7,787 bases of DNA from Methylomonas sp. (GCA_026989715.1 JALSIU010000350.1:1-7787), one strand, 5' to 3'. Positions 1-6,367 are shown, counted from the stretch's first letter. The notes: generated by a model from the letters alone, not told the origin. Made by a program: numbers and translations.

Positions 1-459
1 GGTACCGACCCACACAAAGAAAAAATGGTTGCCGGCAACCATGGCTATACGGCCGCAGAAATTGCACAAACGATTGACGAAGCCACCGCACAAATCTCAG
101 GTATTGAACAAGCCAACCAACACATTGACAACCCTATATTTAATCAACGTATTCGCCTTATTTGCGAACACGCACGCGAAATCTTATCCATGCTGCAAGA
201 AGATCCGGCCGATATTAGACGCTCACGTAAATTCTTAAATATTTACCTTAAAGGTGCTCTCAAAGTAAGCAAAGGCTTTGCCGAGATGCAAAACAAACAA
301 CAAACGGAACAACTGAGCGAAAATTTTGATCAAGTCTTAAAAACGATAGAGTCCGTTTTTATTGCCCAAAAACAAAAATTACTCGCAGATGATATGCTCG
401 ACCTTGATGTGCAAATTGAAGTCTTAGCAACTCAACTCAAAAACGAGGGAGTTATCTAA
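1..459 (+). CDS. xpaC: XpaC-family protein (5-bromo-4-chloroindolyl phosphate hydrolysis family), 5'-truncated
   Basis: The reading frame is open from the first base (G-T-D-P-H-K-E-K before the first Met at 25), so this is the C-terminal ~152 residues of a longer protein cut by the window edge, not a gene starting at 25. The end fits the XpaC family (Pfam Halogen_Hydrol): an 'RRSRKFLNIYLKGALKV' helix, where the family has a conserved FL-x-YYL segment, then a helical stretch, then 'IESVFIAQKQKLLADDMLDLDVQIEVL' near the C-terminus. The segment is almost all helical and probably coiled-coil. The family name comes from an indicator phenotype in Bacillus. The biochemical role is unknown, and the protein is usually encoded beside a TelA homologue, as here (67 bp to the chosen telA start). 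Membrane segments, if present as in some relatives, would lie in the missing N-terminal part. Family call is firm; function is not. Confidence 0.85.
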   Translation, partial: GTDPHKEKMVAGNHGYTAAEIAQTIDEATAQISGIEQANQHIDNPIFNQRIRLICEHAREILSMLQEDPADIRRSRKFLNIYLKGALKVSKGFAEMQNKQQTEQLSENFDQVLKTIESVFIAQKQKLLADDMLDLDVQIEVLATQLKNEGVI

Positions 460-512
460 ACCCAAGCCTCACTACTTTTGCACCATGACCACATTGACCC
501 ACAACAATACAC

Positions 513-517
513 AGGAA
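513..517 (+). promoter_or_regulatory. Ribosome binding site choosing the telA start
   Basis: AGGAA lies 9 nt before the ATG at 527. The earlier in-frame ATG at 485 has no purine-rich site upstream (it follows a pyrimidine-rich stretch), so 527 is the better start. Confidence 0.6.
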
Positions 518-526
518 AAAAGCCAT

Positions 527-1690
527 ATGAGCGAACAAACTCCCCACTATCCCGAAACATCGGAGCTACCTGGCAGTGCCGTTTTTAATGAAGTTGTACC
601 GGGTGTCAGCAAAGATATCTTAGCTTACGATGCATCGGATGCAGAAGGCAAACGTCAAATCAGTGCAAAAATAGCAGAAATAGATATTTATGACAGTCAA
701 TCCATTATTTATTTTGGTAGCAAAGCCCAAGAAGAATTAACCGCCATTTCAGATAAAATGCTCGATGGCGTTAAAAATAAAGACATAGGCGCGGCCGGCA
801 ATGACTTAAATGAAATGGTCAGTACGCTACGCGGCTTTGATGTTGAAGCATTAGACCCTAATAAAAAACCGGGATTTTTTGCGAAACTATTTGGCGGGGC
901 AAAACCGATTGCAAAATTCATCCAACGCTATGAAGAGGTGCGCAAACAAATCGATAGCATTACCAACAAGCTGGACGCACACAAAACGACTTTGCTCACC
1001 GATATTATTATGCTGGATAAGCTCTATGCCGCCAATCTGGAATACTTCCATAATCTCGATCATTATATTTCTGCGGGTGATGCCAAATTATTAGAGCTAG
1101 ACAGCCAAACGATTCCTGACAAAGCCAAAGCCGCCGAACGCTCAGAGGCGGTATTAGACGCACAAGAGTTACGTGATTTACGCTCTGCTCGAGATGATTT
1201 AGAACGCCGCGTACATGACTTGCGCCTTACCCGCCAGGTTGCCATACAAAGCTTGCCGGGCATTCGCTTAGTGCAAGAAAACGACAAAGGTTTAATCAAT
1301 AAAATTAACTCGACCATTGTCAATACCATTCCATTATGGCGACAACAACTCGCAACCGCCGTTGCCATTTATCGCTCTTCAGACGCCGCCGAAACCCTGC
1401 AATCAGCCACCGACCTAACCAATGAACTACTAGAAGCCAATGCCAACAACTTAAAACAAGCCAATGCACTAACACGCAAAGAATTAGAGCGCGGTATTTT
1501 TGATATCGAATCCGTTAAAAATGCCAATGCGACCTTAATTGCCACCATAAACGAAAGCCTGCAAATTGCTGATGAAGGCAAAAAAATGCGCGCAGAAGCG
1601 GTGGCACAACTACAAGCATGTGAAAATGAATTACGACAAACATTAGCCGCAGCTACTGCACGCACAAGCCCGCAGCCAACCGCCCAATAA
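527..1690 (+). CDS. telA: TelA/KlaA-family toxic anion resistance protein
   Basis: A 387-residue protein of the TelA family (Pfam PF05816; Bacillus YaaN/YceH, plasmid KlaA). Family landmarks in order: 'FFAKLFGG' near residue 117, the helical 'LDKLYAANLEYFHNLDHYI' block around 163-181, the central 'QSLPGIRLVQEND' block from about 241 leading into 'TIPLWRQQLATAVAIYR' (267-283), and the C-terminal 'ELERGIFDIESVKNANATLI' with 'EGKKMRAEAVAQLQACENEL'. The protein is almost wholly alpha-helical and coiled-coil, with no signal peptide or membrane segment, so probably cytoplasmic or peripheral. The family was named for tellurite resistance on plasmids, but chromosomal members are better seen as stress or envelope proteins of unknown mechanism. 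ATG 527 is preferred over ATG 485 because only 527 has a ribosome binding site. Its stop is 18 nt before the next gene's ATG, which indicates an operon. Confidence 0.92.
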   Translation: MSEQTPHYPETSELPGSAVFNEVVPGVSKDILAYDASDAEGKRQISAKIAEIDIYDSQSIIYFGSKAQEELTAISDKMLDGVKNKDIGAAGNDLNEMVSTLRGFDVEALDPNKKPGFFAKLFGGAKPIAKFIQRYEEVRKQIDSITNKLDAHKTTLLTDIIMLDKLYAANLEYFHNLDHYISAGDAKLLELDSQTIPDKAKAAERSEAVLDAQELRDLRSARDDLERRVHDLRLTRQVAIQSLPGIRLVQENDKGLINKINSTIVNTIPLWRQQLATAVAIYRSSDAAETLQSATDLTNELLEANANNLKQANALTRKELERGIFDIESVKNANATLIATINESLQIADEGKKMRAEAVAQLQACENELRQTLAAATARTSPQPTAQ

Positions 1691-1693
1691 TTG

Positions 1694-1699
1694 AAGGAG
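1694..1699 (+). promoter_or_regulatory. Strong ribosome binding site for the SPFH gene
   Basis: AAGGAG lies 9 nt before the ATG at 1709. It overlaps the position where a longer TTG-started reading (1691) would already be coding, so it argues for the ATG at 1709. Confidence 0.75.
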
Positions 1700-1708
1700 A
1701 AACAGCCA

Positions 1709-2803
1709 ATGGGTCTATTTGATAAACTATTTGCAGAATTCATTGATATTATCGAATGGCTAGATAATTCAAACGACACTATGGTACACCGCTTTGCACG
1801 CTACGGTAATGAAATCAAATACGGTGCCAAACTTACCGTGCGTGAATCGCAAACCGCCATTTTAGTCAATGCAGGCAAAGCCGCTGATTTTTTTGAACCC
1901 GGCATGTATGAGTTAACAACACAGAATATGCCCATTATGACCACATTGGAAAGTTGGCCACATGGCTTCGAGAGCCCTTTTAAAGCTGAAGTGTACTTCT
2001 TTAATATGCGCCGTTTTACCGATCTAAAATGGGGAACTAAAAACCCCATTATGCTACGCGATAAAGAGTTTGGTCCGGTACGCCTACGCGCATTTGGTAG
2101 CTATGGCATACGCATTCACGACCCATTAGCCTTTATTCAAGAAATTGTCGGCACAGACGGGCATTTTTCTACCGATGAAATCAGCTCGCAATTGCGTAAT
2201 CTTATACTCTCTCGTTTTGCCAGTATCTTAGGCGAAGCCAATATTCCGGTTTTGGACCTGGCAGGTAATTATGATGATTTAAGTGATTATATTACCGCTA
2301 AAATTGCACCCGAATTTATGGAATATGGTTTAGAAATCACCAAACTGCTAGTTGAAAACATTTCCCTACCCGACGCAGTCGAAGCGGCACTCGATAAACG
2401 CACCAGCATGGGCATCATTGGTAATTTAAAAAATTATAGCGAATTTCAAACCGCCGAAGCACTACGTGCCGCAGCCGAAAATCCGGCAGGTGGCGCATCT
2501 CAAGGCATAGGATTAGGCATGGGCTTTGCCGTTGCCAATAAAATGGGGCAAACATTAACGCAAAACAACACCCGCGTCGCCCCACCGCCTCTTCCTAAAA
2601 CGACACAATATTTTGTGGCTCTCAATGGCCAACAAACAGGACCATTCGATTTAGACCACTTAGCACAGCAAATTAACACTGGCGATATTAACCGCACTAC
2701 ACTCATCTGGAGCCAAGCACTGGTCAACTGGACAAAAGCCGGTGAAATAGCAGAACTTGCCCCTTATTTTGCCTCAATGCCACCACCGCTTCCGCCGCAA
2801 TAA
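1709..2803 (+). CDS. SPFH-domain protein (YdjI / virion-core-like) with C-terminal GYF_2 domain
   Basis: A 364-residue protein. Residues about 25-230 form an SPFH (stomatin/prohibitin/flotillin-like) domain of the YdjI type: 'LTVRESQTAILVNAGKAA', 'FEPGMYELTT', 'VRLRAFGSYGIRI', and 'LEITKLLVENISLPDAVEAA' before the helical tail. A Gly/Ala-rich linker (about 260-290) leads to a GYF_2 (DUF4339-type) module at about 301-353, recognised by 'YFVALNGQQTGPF', 'TTLIWSQ' and 'NWTKAGEIAEL'. The GYF module is bracketed by two identical PPPLP motifs (292-296 and 358-362). No signal peptide or clear membrane helix is seen; SPFH proteins oligomerise at membranes. In Bacillus, YdjI acts with YdjG/YdjH at the membrane and is linked to PspA; a similar scaffolding role here is inferred. 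The coding region ends with tandem stops (TAATAA). Start chosen at ATG 1709 by the AAGGAG site. Confidence 0.88.
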   Translation: MGLFDKLFAEFIDIIEWLDNSNDTMVHRFARYGNEIKYGAKLTVRESQTAILVNAGKAADFFEPGMYELTTQNMPIMTTLESWPHGFESPFKAEVYFFNMRRFTDLKWGTKNPIMLRDKEFGPVRLRAFGSYGIRIHDPLAFIQEIVGTDGHFSTDEISSQLRNLILSRFASILGEANIPVLDLAGNYDDLSDYITAKIAPEFMEYGLEITKLLVENISLPDAVEAALDKRTSMGIIGNLKNYSEFQTAEALRAAAENPAGGASQGIGLGMGFAVANKMGQTLTQNNTRVAPPPLPKTTQYFVALNGQQTGPFDLDHLAQQINTGDINRTTLIWSQALVNWTKAGEIAELAPYFASMPPPLPPQ

Positions 2804-2845
2804 TAAACGCGTACAAGCCCAGTAAACGATTTTACCTATATTTAG

Positions 2846-3991
2846 ATGGCAACCGTGCAAGCAAACCACTCAACCCAAACAACAAAACAATCTCAATTTC
2901 CCTGTACGCAGTGCGGTGCAGTATTAAGCTACCAACCGGGCACAACCCATTTGCTTTGTACTTACTGCGGTCACACCAATACTATCGCCGGCACACAACA
3001 TCGCATTCGGGAATATGATTTACAATCGGCTTTAAAAGCACTCAATAACTCTCAATCTATTGCACCGCCAAGCAAACAACAAGCACACTGCACGGCCTGT
3101 GGCGCCAATTTTAAATTTGCGGCCAATATTCATGCAGGTGAGTGCCCTTTTTGCGGTACCCATATCGTTATAAGTTCTCAAAGCAACCAAAGCATCTTCC
3201 CTAAATCACTTTTGCCCTTTGCAATTGATAAGGCAACAGCACAAAAAAGCTTTCAGAAATGGTTGAATGGTCTATGGTTTGCACCCAATCAATTAAAAAA
3301 ATATGCGCACAGTGATACCAAACTCGTCGGCATTTACTTACCCTATTGGACATATGATAGCGACACCCAAAGCCATTACAGCGGTGCGCGAGGAACAACC
3401 TATTATGTTACCCAGCGTGTCAGCTATATTGAAAATGGACGTAGAGTAACTCGCAACAAACGCGTCCCCAAAATACGCTGGACACCTGTTCAAGGCCGCG
3501 TTTCACGTTTTTTTGATGATGTTCTGGTCGGGGCGAGCCGCTCTTTGCCGCGCCATATTATTGACCGCTTGCATCCTTGGGATCTCGACCAACTCGTCCC
3601 TTATAATGAACGCTATATCAGCGGCTTTCAAAGCGAGCTATACCAAGTCGATTTAGATGAAGGTTTTGATTACGCAAAACAACAAATGGACAATATCATT
3701 TCTCGAGATATTACTTATGATATTGGCGGTGACCACCAACGTATCTATCAAGTCCAGACACAACACCGCGATACAAGCTATAAACATTGCCTGCTACCCA
3801 TTTGGTCAGCCGCATTTCAATACCATAAACAGACTTACCGTTTTGTCATCAATGGGCGTACCGGCAAAGTACAAGGTGAACGTCCCTATAGCTATTGGAA
3901 AATTGCTTGCACCGTTATGCTAAGTTTGATAATCATTGGCGGCGGACTGGCTTATCTACAACAATCCGGGGCATTTGCACAAGCTTATTAA
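2846..3991 (+). CDS. Double zinc-ribbon, single-TM membrane protein (TFIIB-type zinc ribbon family, YdjG-like)
   Basis: A 381-residue protein with two CxxC...CxxC zinc ribbons: C20/C23/C38/C41 and C82/C85/C100/C103. A conserved globular part follows (about 115-345), with 'KLVGIYLPYWTYD', the 'SYIENGRRVTR' segment, 'DQLVPYNERYISGF' and 'GRTGKVQGERPYS'. One hydrophobic helix lies at about 352-371 near the C-terminus. The predicted topology is a cytoplasmic zinc-ribbon body anchored by a tail. Homologues are often mislabelled 'primosomal protein N'/helicase'; no helicase motifs are present. The context (after the SPFH-GYF gene, as Bacillus ydjG sits near ydjI) points to a shared membrane complex. 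ATG 2846 directly follows an in-frame stop (TAG 2843-2845) and has no recognisable Shine-Dalgarno sequence; a 5-bp inverted repeat (GTAAA/TTTAC, 2822-2835) lies just upstream. This start is probable but weakly supported. Confidence 0.85.
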   Translation: MATVQANHSTQTTKQSQFPCTQCGAVLSYQPGTTHLLCTYCGHTNTIAGTQHRIREYDLQSALKALNNSQSIAPPSKQQAHCTACGANFKFAANIHAGECPFCGTHIVISSQSNQSIFPKSLLPFAIDKATAQKSFQKWLNGLWFAPNQLKKYAHSDTKLVGIYLPYWTYDSDTQSHYSGARGTTYYVTQRVSYIENGRRVTRNKRVPKIRWTPVQGRVSRFFDDVLVGASRSLPRHIIDRLHPWDLDQLVPYNERYISGFQSELYQVDLDEGFDYAKQQMDNIISRDITYDIGGDHQRIYQVQTQHRDTSYKHCLLPIWSAAFQYHKQTYRFVINGRTGKVQGERPYSYWKIACTVMLSLIIIGGGLAYLQQSGAFAQAY

Positions 3992-4025
3992 AGACGATAA
4001 CAGCCGCATACAACTCAAACGACAG

Positions 4026-4034
4026 TGCTATAAT
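4026..4034 (+). promoter_or_regulatory. Extended -10 promoter for the small membrane protein
   Basis: TGC-TATAAT is a perfect extended -10 hexamer lying 35 bp after the zinc-ribbon gene stop and 39 bp before the TTG start at 4074. No good -35 hexamer is visible at 16-18 bp, which an extended -10 can tolerate. The predicted start of transcription is near 4041, giving a leader of about 33 nt. Confidence 0.5.
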
Positions 4035-4073
4035 AAAACTTGTTTTTCTTCCTCTAACACCCAAGGCAAACCA

Positions 4074-4277
4074 TTGAGTACATTACAAAAAATAACAAAC
4101 GAATTATTAAGCTGGCTACTGGCTTTACTAAAAATTGTCATTGCCATTAGCCTACTAGCCATTGCCAAAGTAACCTTACGTACCAATCCTGATCTAGCCA
4201 TCGCGGTTTTAGGCACTGCGGCGGTAATGTTTTTACTTTGGTATTTTGCTCCCCAAATAAAGCAATTTTTCAGATAA
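4074..4277 (+). CDS. Small two-helix membrane protein, unknown function
   Basis: A 67-residue hypothetical protein that I do not recognise as any named family. It has two hydrophobic helices, about residues 11-31 and 41-58, joined by a short polar loop 'KVTLRTNPD', and ends in a basic/aromatic tail 'APQIKQFFR'. Basic residues lie in both the loop and the tail, so orientation is uncertain. The frame stays open back to 3936, but that part overlaps the end of the zinc-ribbon gene and reads as non-protein-like sequence. The TTG at 4074 has an AAGG site at 4063-4066 with a 7-nt spacer and sits just after a perfect extended -10, so I take it as the start. It could be a separate gene or a distal member of the upstream cluster. 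It converges on the metallohydrolase gene, with 36 bp between stops. Confidence 0.6.
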   Translation: MSTLQKITNELLSWLLALLKIVIAISLLAIAKVTLRTNPDLAIAVLGTAAVMFLLWYFAPQIKQFFR

Positions 4278-4313
4278 AGCCCCATTTTTTTAAGAACCAA
4301 ATAACACAAGCCG

Positions 4314-5228
4314 CTAATCTTCCCATTCCAGTTCAGCAAAAGCACTGCTAATATTCTTTTTATGAAAGGCATCAAATAATTGCCACTGGTCTTTAGCCGC
4401 ATAATCAACTGTCTTTAAAGCATCTTCCATATAAACACCTTGTTTGATTTTATGGCGGACGTTGCTTGCCAAACTTTGTAAATAGCGTTTTTCCGGCTGT
4501 AAACTTTCCGGCCAATCACGCACTATCGACCCATGCCCCGGAATGACCACATCAAACCGGCGTTGTTCAAGTTTATCTATTTCCGCCAGCCAACCTAATA
4601 AACTGCCATCTAAAACGGGCAAATGTCCAATAAATAACAAATCAGATAACCACATAGTATTGGTTTTTTTATCCCATACGCTTAAATCATTATCGGTATG
4701 AGCCGTTGGATGCGCCATTAATTCCAGCACGCGTCCCCCTAAATCAAGCTGCAACACATCTCTAACATTAATTGTTGGCGGAATAATATCATCCTTTGTT
4801 AATTTCACTGCGACCTGTTGCATAGAACGTGCAATATAAAAAGAGCCGCGTGCCGACATGGCTCGGCTTAATTTTTGATGGCCGACAAATTTAATATTAG
4901 GAATATCTTTAAACGCACGATTACCAAAAATATGATCAGGATGTACATGCGTATTAATAACATAGCAAATAGGAACCTGAGTCACTCGGCGTACCGCCTG
5001 CTTTAACTGTATTCCCTGTGCTGGGTTACCGCCACTATCAATCACCGCAACACAACGCCGCCCCACAATAAAGCCAATATTAGCAATTGCATCATGATTA
5101 TACTGATCCGGCAACGCTATCGGCCCTTGATGCACATAAATGCCTTGTGCAACTTGTTTAAGGCTAAAACTGTCTGCGATGGCTGAGCTCAAATATAAAT
5201 ATAAAAGACTAACCCATATATGTTTCAC
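4314..5228 (-). CDS. Quinoprotein relay system zinc metallohydrolase 2 (SoxH-related metallo-beta-lactamase fold)
   Basis: A 304-residue exported metallo-beta-lactamase-fold protein. The N-terminus is a short signal peptide with an AIA site, predicted cleavage after residue 18. Metal ligands are intact: HVHPDH at 94-99 (H94, H96, D98, H99), H177 in 'PTAHTDND', D196 in 'LSDLLF', and H232 in 'IPGHGS'. Strings such as 'IANIGFIVGRRCVAVIDSGG', 'INTHVHPDHIFGN' and 'LDGSLLGWLAEIDKL' match the SoxH-related subgroup that co-occurs with PQQ and periplasmic cytochrome systems, rather than true beta-lactamases or glyoxalase II. The substrate is unknown; the name reflects genomic association with PQQ-dependent dehydrogenases. 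The start is GTG at 5228 with AAGGAG (5236-5241 on the other strand) 7 nt upstream. It lies 50 bp downstream of lysR on the same strand and may be cotranscribed or use the promoter in that gap. Confidence 0.88.
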   Translation of the reverse strand: MKHIWVSLLYLYLSSAIADSFSLKQVAQGIYVHQGPIALPDQYNHDAIANIGFIVGRRCVAVIDSGGNPAQGIQLKQAVRRVTQVPICYVINTHVHPDHIFGNRAFKDIPNIKFVGHQKLSRAMSARGSFYIARSMQQVAVKLTKDDIIPPTINVRDVLQLDLGGRVLELMAHPTAHTDNDLSVWDKKTNTMWLSDLLFIGHLPVLDGSLLGWLAEIDKLEQRRFDVVIPGHGSIVRDWPESLQPEKRYLQSLASNVRHKIKQGVYMEDALKTVDYAAKDQWQLFDAFHKKNISSAFAELEWED

Positions 5229-5235
5229 CCAATGA

Positions 5236-5241
5236 CTCCTT
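5236..5241 (-). promoter_or_regulatory. Ribosome binding site for the metallohydrolase GTG start
   Basis: On the minus strand this reads AAGGAG, 7 nt before GTG at 5228-5226. It confirms the non-ATG start, which also places the signal peptide correctly at the N-terminus. Confidence 0.7.
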
Positions 5242-5264
5242 AACTAAAATAGACTTTAATATCA

Positions 5265-5293
5265 ATAATATAAAAATACTAATGCTGACACAA
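5265..5293 (-). promoter_or_regulatory. Possible promoter for the metallohydrolase gene
   Basis: Read on the minus strand: TTGTGT (5288-5293) and TATTAT (5265-5270), separated by 17 bp, in an AT-rich stretch overlapping the end of lysR. The -10 is good (5 of 6) and the -35 weak (3 of 6). If real, the metallohydrolase can be expressed independently of lysR. Confidence 0.3.
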
Positions 5294-6163
5294 CTCTAAA
5301 AATGCCTGTGTCACTCTTGATTGCAGCGATGGCTTAGGTGCAAGGATATTTAGTTGCCAAACCAACCCATCCGGGCTACCAATACGACGCGCGACTAAAC
5401 CGGCGCTCTCATTTTTTAAGGCCATGACGGAGGAAAAACCAATTCCCAAACCTGCACGCACAGATTCCTTCACAGCCGATACGCCCGTCACTTCAATATT
5501 CACCGGAGAGTGAATACCGGCCGTTAAGAGTGCCTGCTCAACAATCTGCCGTGCTCCTGAGCCCGATTCTCGCCAAATAACTTGATACCGGCTAAACACA
5601 TCCAGTGGAACGTATGCTTGAAATTCTGTTGCCAAAGGGTGTTTTTCAGGAATAATCAATACGATTTCATCTTGTTGCCAAGGAATCACTTCATAATTGC
5701 TGGGTAATTCCTCACTGCGCACCGAGCCTTCAATAAACCCTAAATCTAAGTTATATAGGTGATGCAATGTTTGTGAGGTATCAAAAGTCTTCATAAATAC
5801 CTGTACCCCGGCATGTTTAGTTTGTAATTCAACCAAAAACCGAGGCAAGTAATAACTGGCAATCGTCATCGTTGCACCAATCCGTAGTACACCTGTACTA
5901 ATTTGCTGCAAACTGCGTACATATTCCAATGCTTGTGTATAGCAGGTATCTATTTTCTGCGCATACTCAAGCAAGCCTAAGCCCACTGCGGTTAACTCAA
6001 TTTTATGGCCTTTACGCTCATATAAAGGTTCTCCTACAAAAGTTTGCAACAATTTCAGCTGTCCTGATACCGCCGGCTGGCCAATATTGAGCTGCTGCGC
6101 AGTTAAGGTAATGCTTTTTAATCTGGCAACCACCGTAAATGTCAATAAATGCTGTGGATTCAA
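5279..6163 (-). CDS. LysR-family transcriptional regulator, divergent from formate dehydrogenase (FdsR-like)
   Basis: A 294-residue LysR-type regulator. The N-terminal winged helix-turn-helix is clear: 'NPQHLLTFTVVARLKSITLTA' followed by 'QQLNIGQPAVSGQLKLLQTFV' and the wing 'EPLYERKGHKIELTAVG'. The effector-binding domain begins at 'GVLRIGATMTIASYYLPRFL' and includes 'ESVRAGLGIGFSS', typical of LysR sensing domains. I choose TTG at 6163, with an AGGA site (6170-6173, minus strand) and a 6-nt spacer. A TTG at 6181 would add six residues but has no ribosome binding site. No ATG is available: the frame is closed by a stop at 6203-6205. It is divergent from the formate dehydrogenase gene, as LysR regulators are in the fds operon of Cupriavidus, so it likely activates that gene and controls its own. 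The effector is unknown; formate is a reasonable guess. Confidence 0.9.
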   Translation of the reverse strand: MNPQHLLTFTVVARLKSITLTAQQLNIGQPAVSGQLKLLQTFVGEPLYERKGHKIELTAVGLGLLEYAQKIDTCYTQALEYVRSLQQISTGVLRIGATMTIASYYLPRFLVELQTKHAGVQVFMKTFDTSQTLHHLYNLDLGFIEGSVRSEELPSNYEVIPWQQDEIVLIIPEKHPLATEFQAYVPLDVFSRYQVIWRESGSGARQIVEQALLTAGIHSPVNIEVTGVSAVKESVRAGLGIGFSSVMALKNESAGLVARRIGSPDGLVWQLNILAPKPSLQSRVTQAFLELCQH

Positions 6164-6169
6164 ATCAGT

Positions 6170-6173
6170 TCCT
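6170..6173 (-). promoter_or_regulatory. Ribosome binding site deciding the lysR start
   Basis: On the minus strand AGGA lies 6 nt before TTG 6163-6161. The alternative TTG at 6181 is preceded by a pyrimidine-rich stretch, so this site favours the shorter protein. Confidence 0.5.
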
Positions 6174-6194
6174 AATAGCAAAACAATTAAAGGG

Positions 6195-6217
6195 TGATAA
6201 TATCATCATTTCTGATA
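6195..6217. promoter_or_regulatory. Candidate LysR operator: overlapping TGATA/TATCA inverted repeats
   Basis: Three half-sites occur in 23 bp: TGATA (6195-6199), TATCA (6201-6205) and TGATA (6213-6217). The first pair forms a perfect palindrome around a single A. The second pair forms TATCA-N7-TGATA, which contains ATC-N9-GAT and T-N11-A spacing typical of LysR recognition sites. The 17-bp box is centred near 6209, about 46 bp upstream of the lysR TTG, and close to -65 from the predicted formate dehydrogenase transcription start. Binding here could both repress lysR and activate the divergent gene. Confidence 0.45.
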
Positions 6218-6237
6218 CGCATATAAGAAAAGATTAC

Positions 6238-6267
6238 TTGAATTCATTATGTTCGTTTTGGTACAGT
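6238..6267 (+). promoter_or_regulatory. Candidate sigma70-like promoter for the formate dehydrogenase gene
   Basis: TTGAAT (6238-6243) and TACAGT (6262-6267), 18 bp apart, each match four of six consensus positions. A weak promoter is expected for a LysR-activated gene. The predicted start near 6274 places the TATCA-N7-TGATA box at about -65, the usual location of the LysR recognition site. It gives a leader of about 107 nt. Confidence 0.35.
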
Positions 6268-6280
6268 AGACAAGATTTTA

Positions 6281-6298
6281 GCCAGAAAATAGACTGGC
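6281..6298 (+). other. Small hairpin 1 in the leader
   Basis: GCCAG (6281-6285) pairs with CTGGC (6294-6298) around an 8-nt loop. It overlaps the first direct repeat. The stem is short, so its significance is uncertain. Confidence 0.25.
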
Positions 6299-6314
6299 AA
6301 CCAGAATGTAGACT
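6282..6314 (+). repeat. Short direct repeats in the formate dehydrogenase leader
   Basis: CCAGAA-AA-TAGACT (6282-6295) is repeated as CCAGAA-TG-TAGACT (6301-6314), 12 of 14 bases identical with a 19-bp period. A third TAGAC lies at 6267-6271, at the end of the predicted -10 region. They could be binding sites for a second regulator or a chance duplication. Confidence 0.35.
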
Positions 6315-6320
6315 TCACTC

Positions 6321-6339
6321 AAACTCAGCTGTGGAGTTT
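6321..6339 (+). other. Small hairpin 2 in the leader
   Basis: AAACTC (6321-6326) pairs perfectly with GAGTTT (6334-6339) around a 7-nt loop, ending 28 nt before the ribosome binding site of the next gene. No U-tract follows, so it is not an intrinsic terminator. Confidence 0.25.
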
Positions 6340-6367
6340 ATGGCCATCTTCAAATACGCAAAGAGTT

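Noticed and set aside
1..6. KpnI recognition sequence (GGTACC) exactly at the window start, suggesting a cloned restriction fragment
   Set aside because: The same hexamer also occurs inside the zinc-ribbon gene near 3155, and one six-base match at an edge proves nothing; the coding frame simply continues through it.
1063..1779. Long minus-strand open frames opposite telA
   Set aside because: They are antisense shadows of a clearly conserved TelA coding region, with Ser/Arg/Cys-rich translations typical of reverse frames.
2822..2835. GTAAA/TTTAC inverted repeat just before the zinc-ribbon gene as a regulatory hairpin or terminator
   Set aside because: The stem is only 5 AT-rich base pairs with a 4-nt loop and no T-tract follows; too weak to call as a separate feature.
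4278..4313. Possible bidirectional terminator between the convergent small-protein and metallohydrolase genes
   Set aside because: There is a run of seven T bases (near 4285-4291) but no GC-rich stem before it on either strand, so no intrinsic terminator is supported.
4314..5228. Metallo-beta-lactamase conferring antibiotic resistance
   Set aside because: The fold and metal ligands are shared, but the distinguishing strings match the SoxH-related quinoprotein relay subgroup and the neighbours are C1-metabolism genes.
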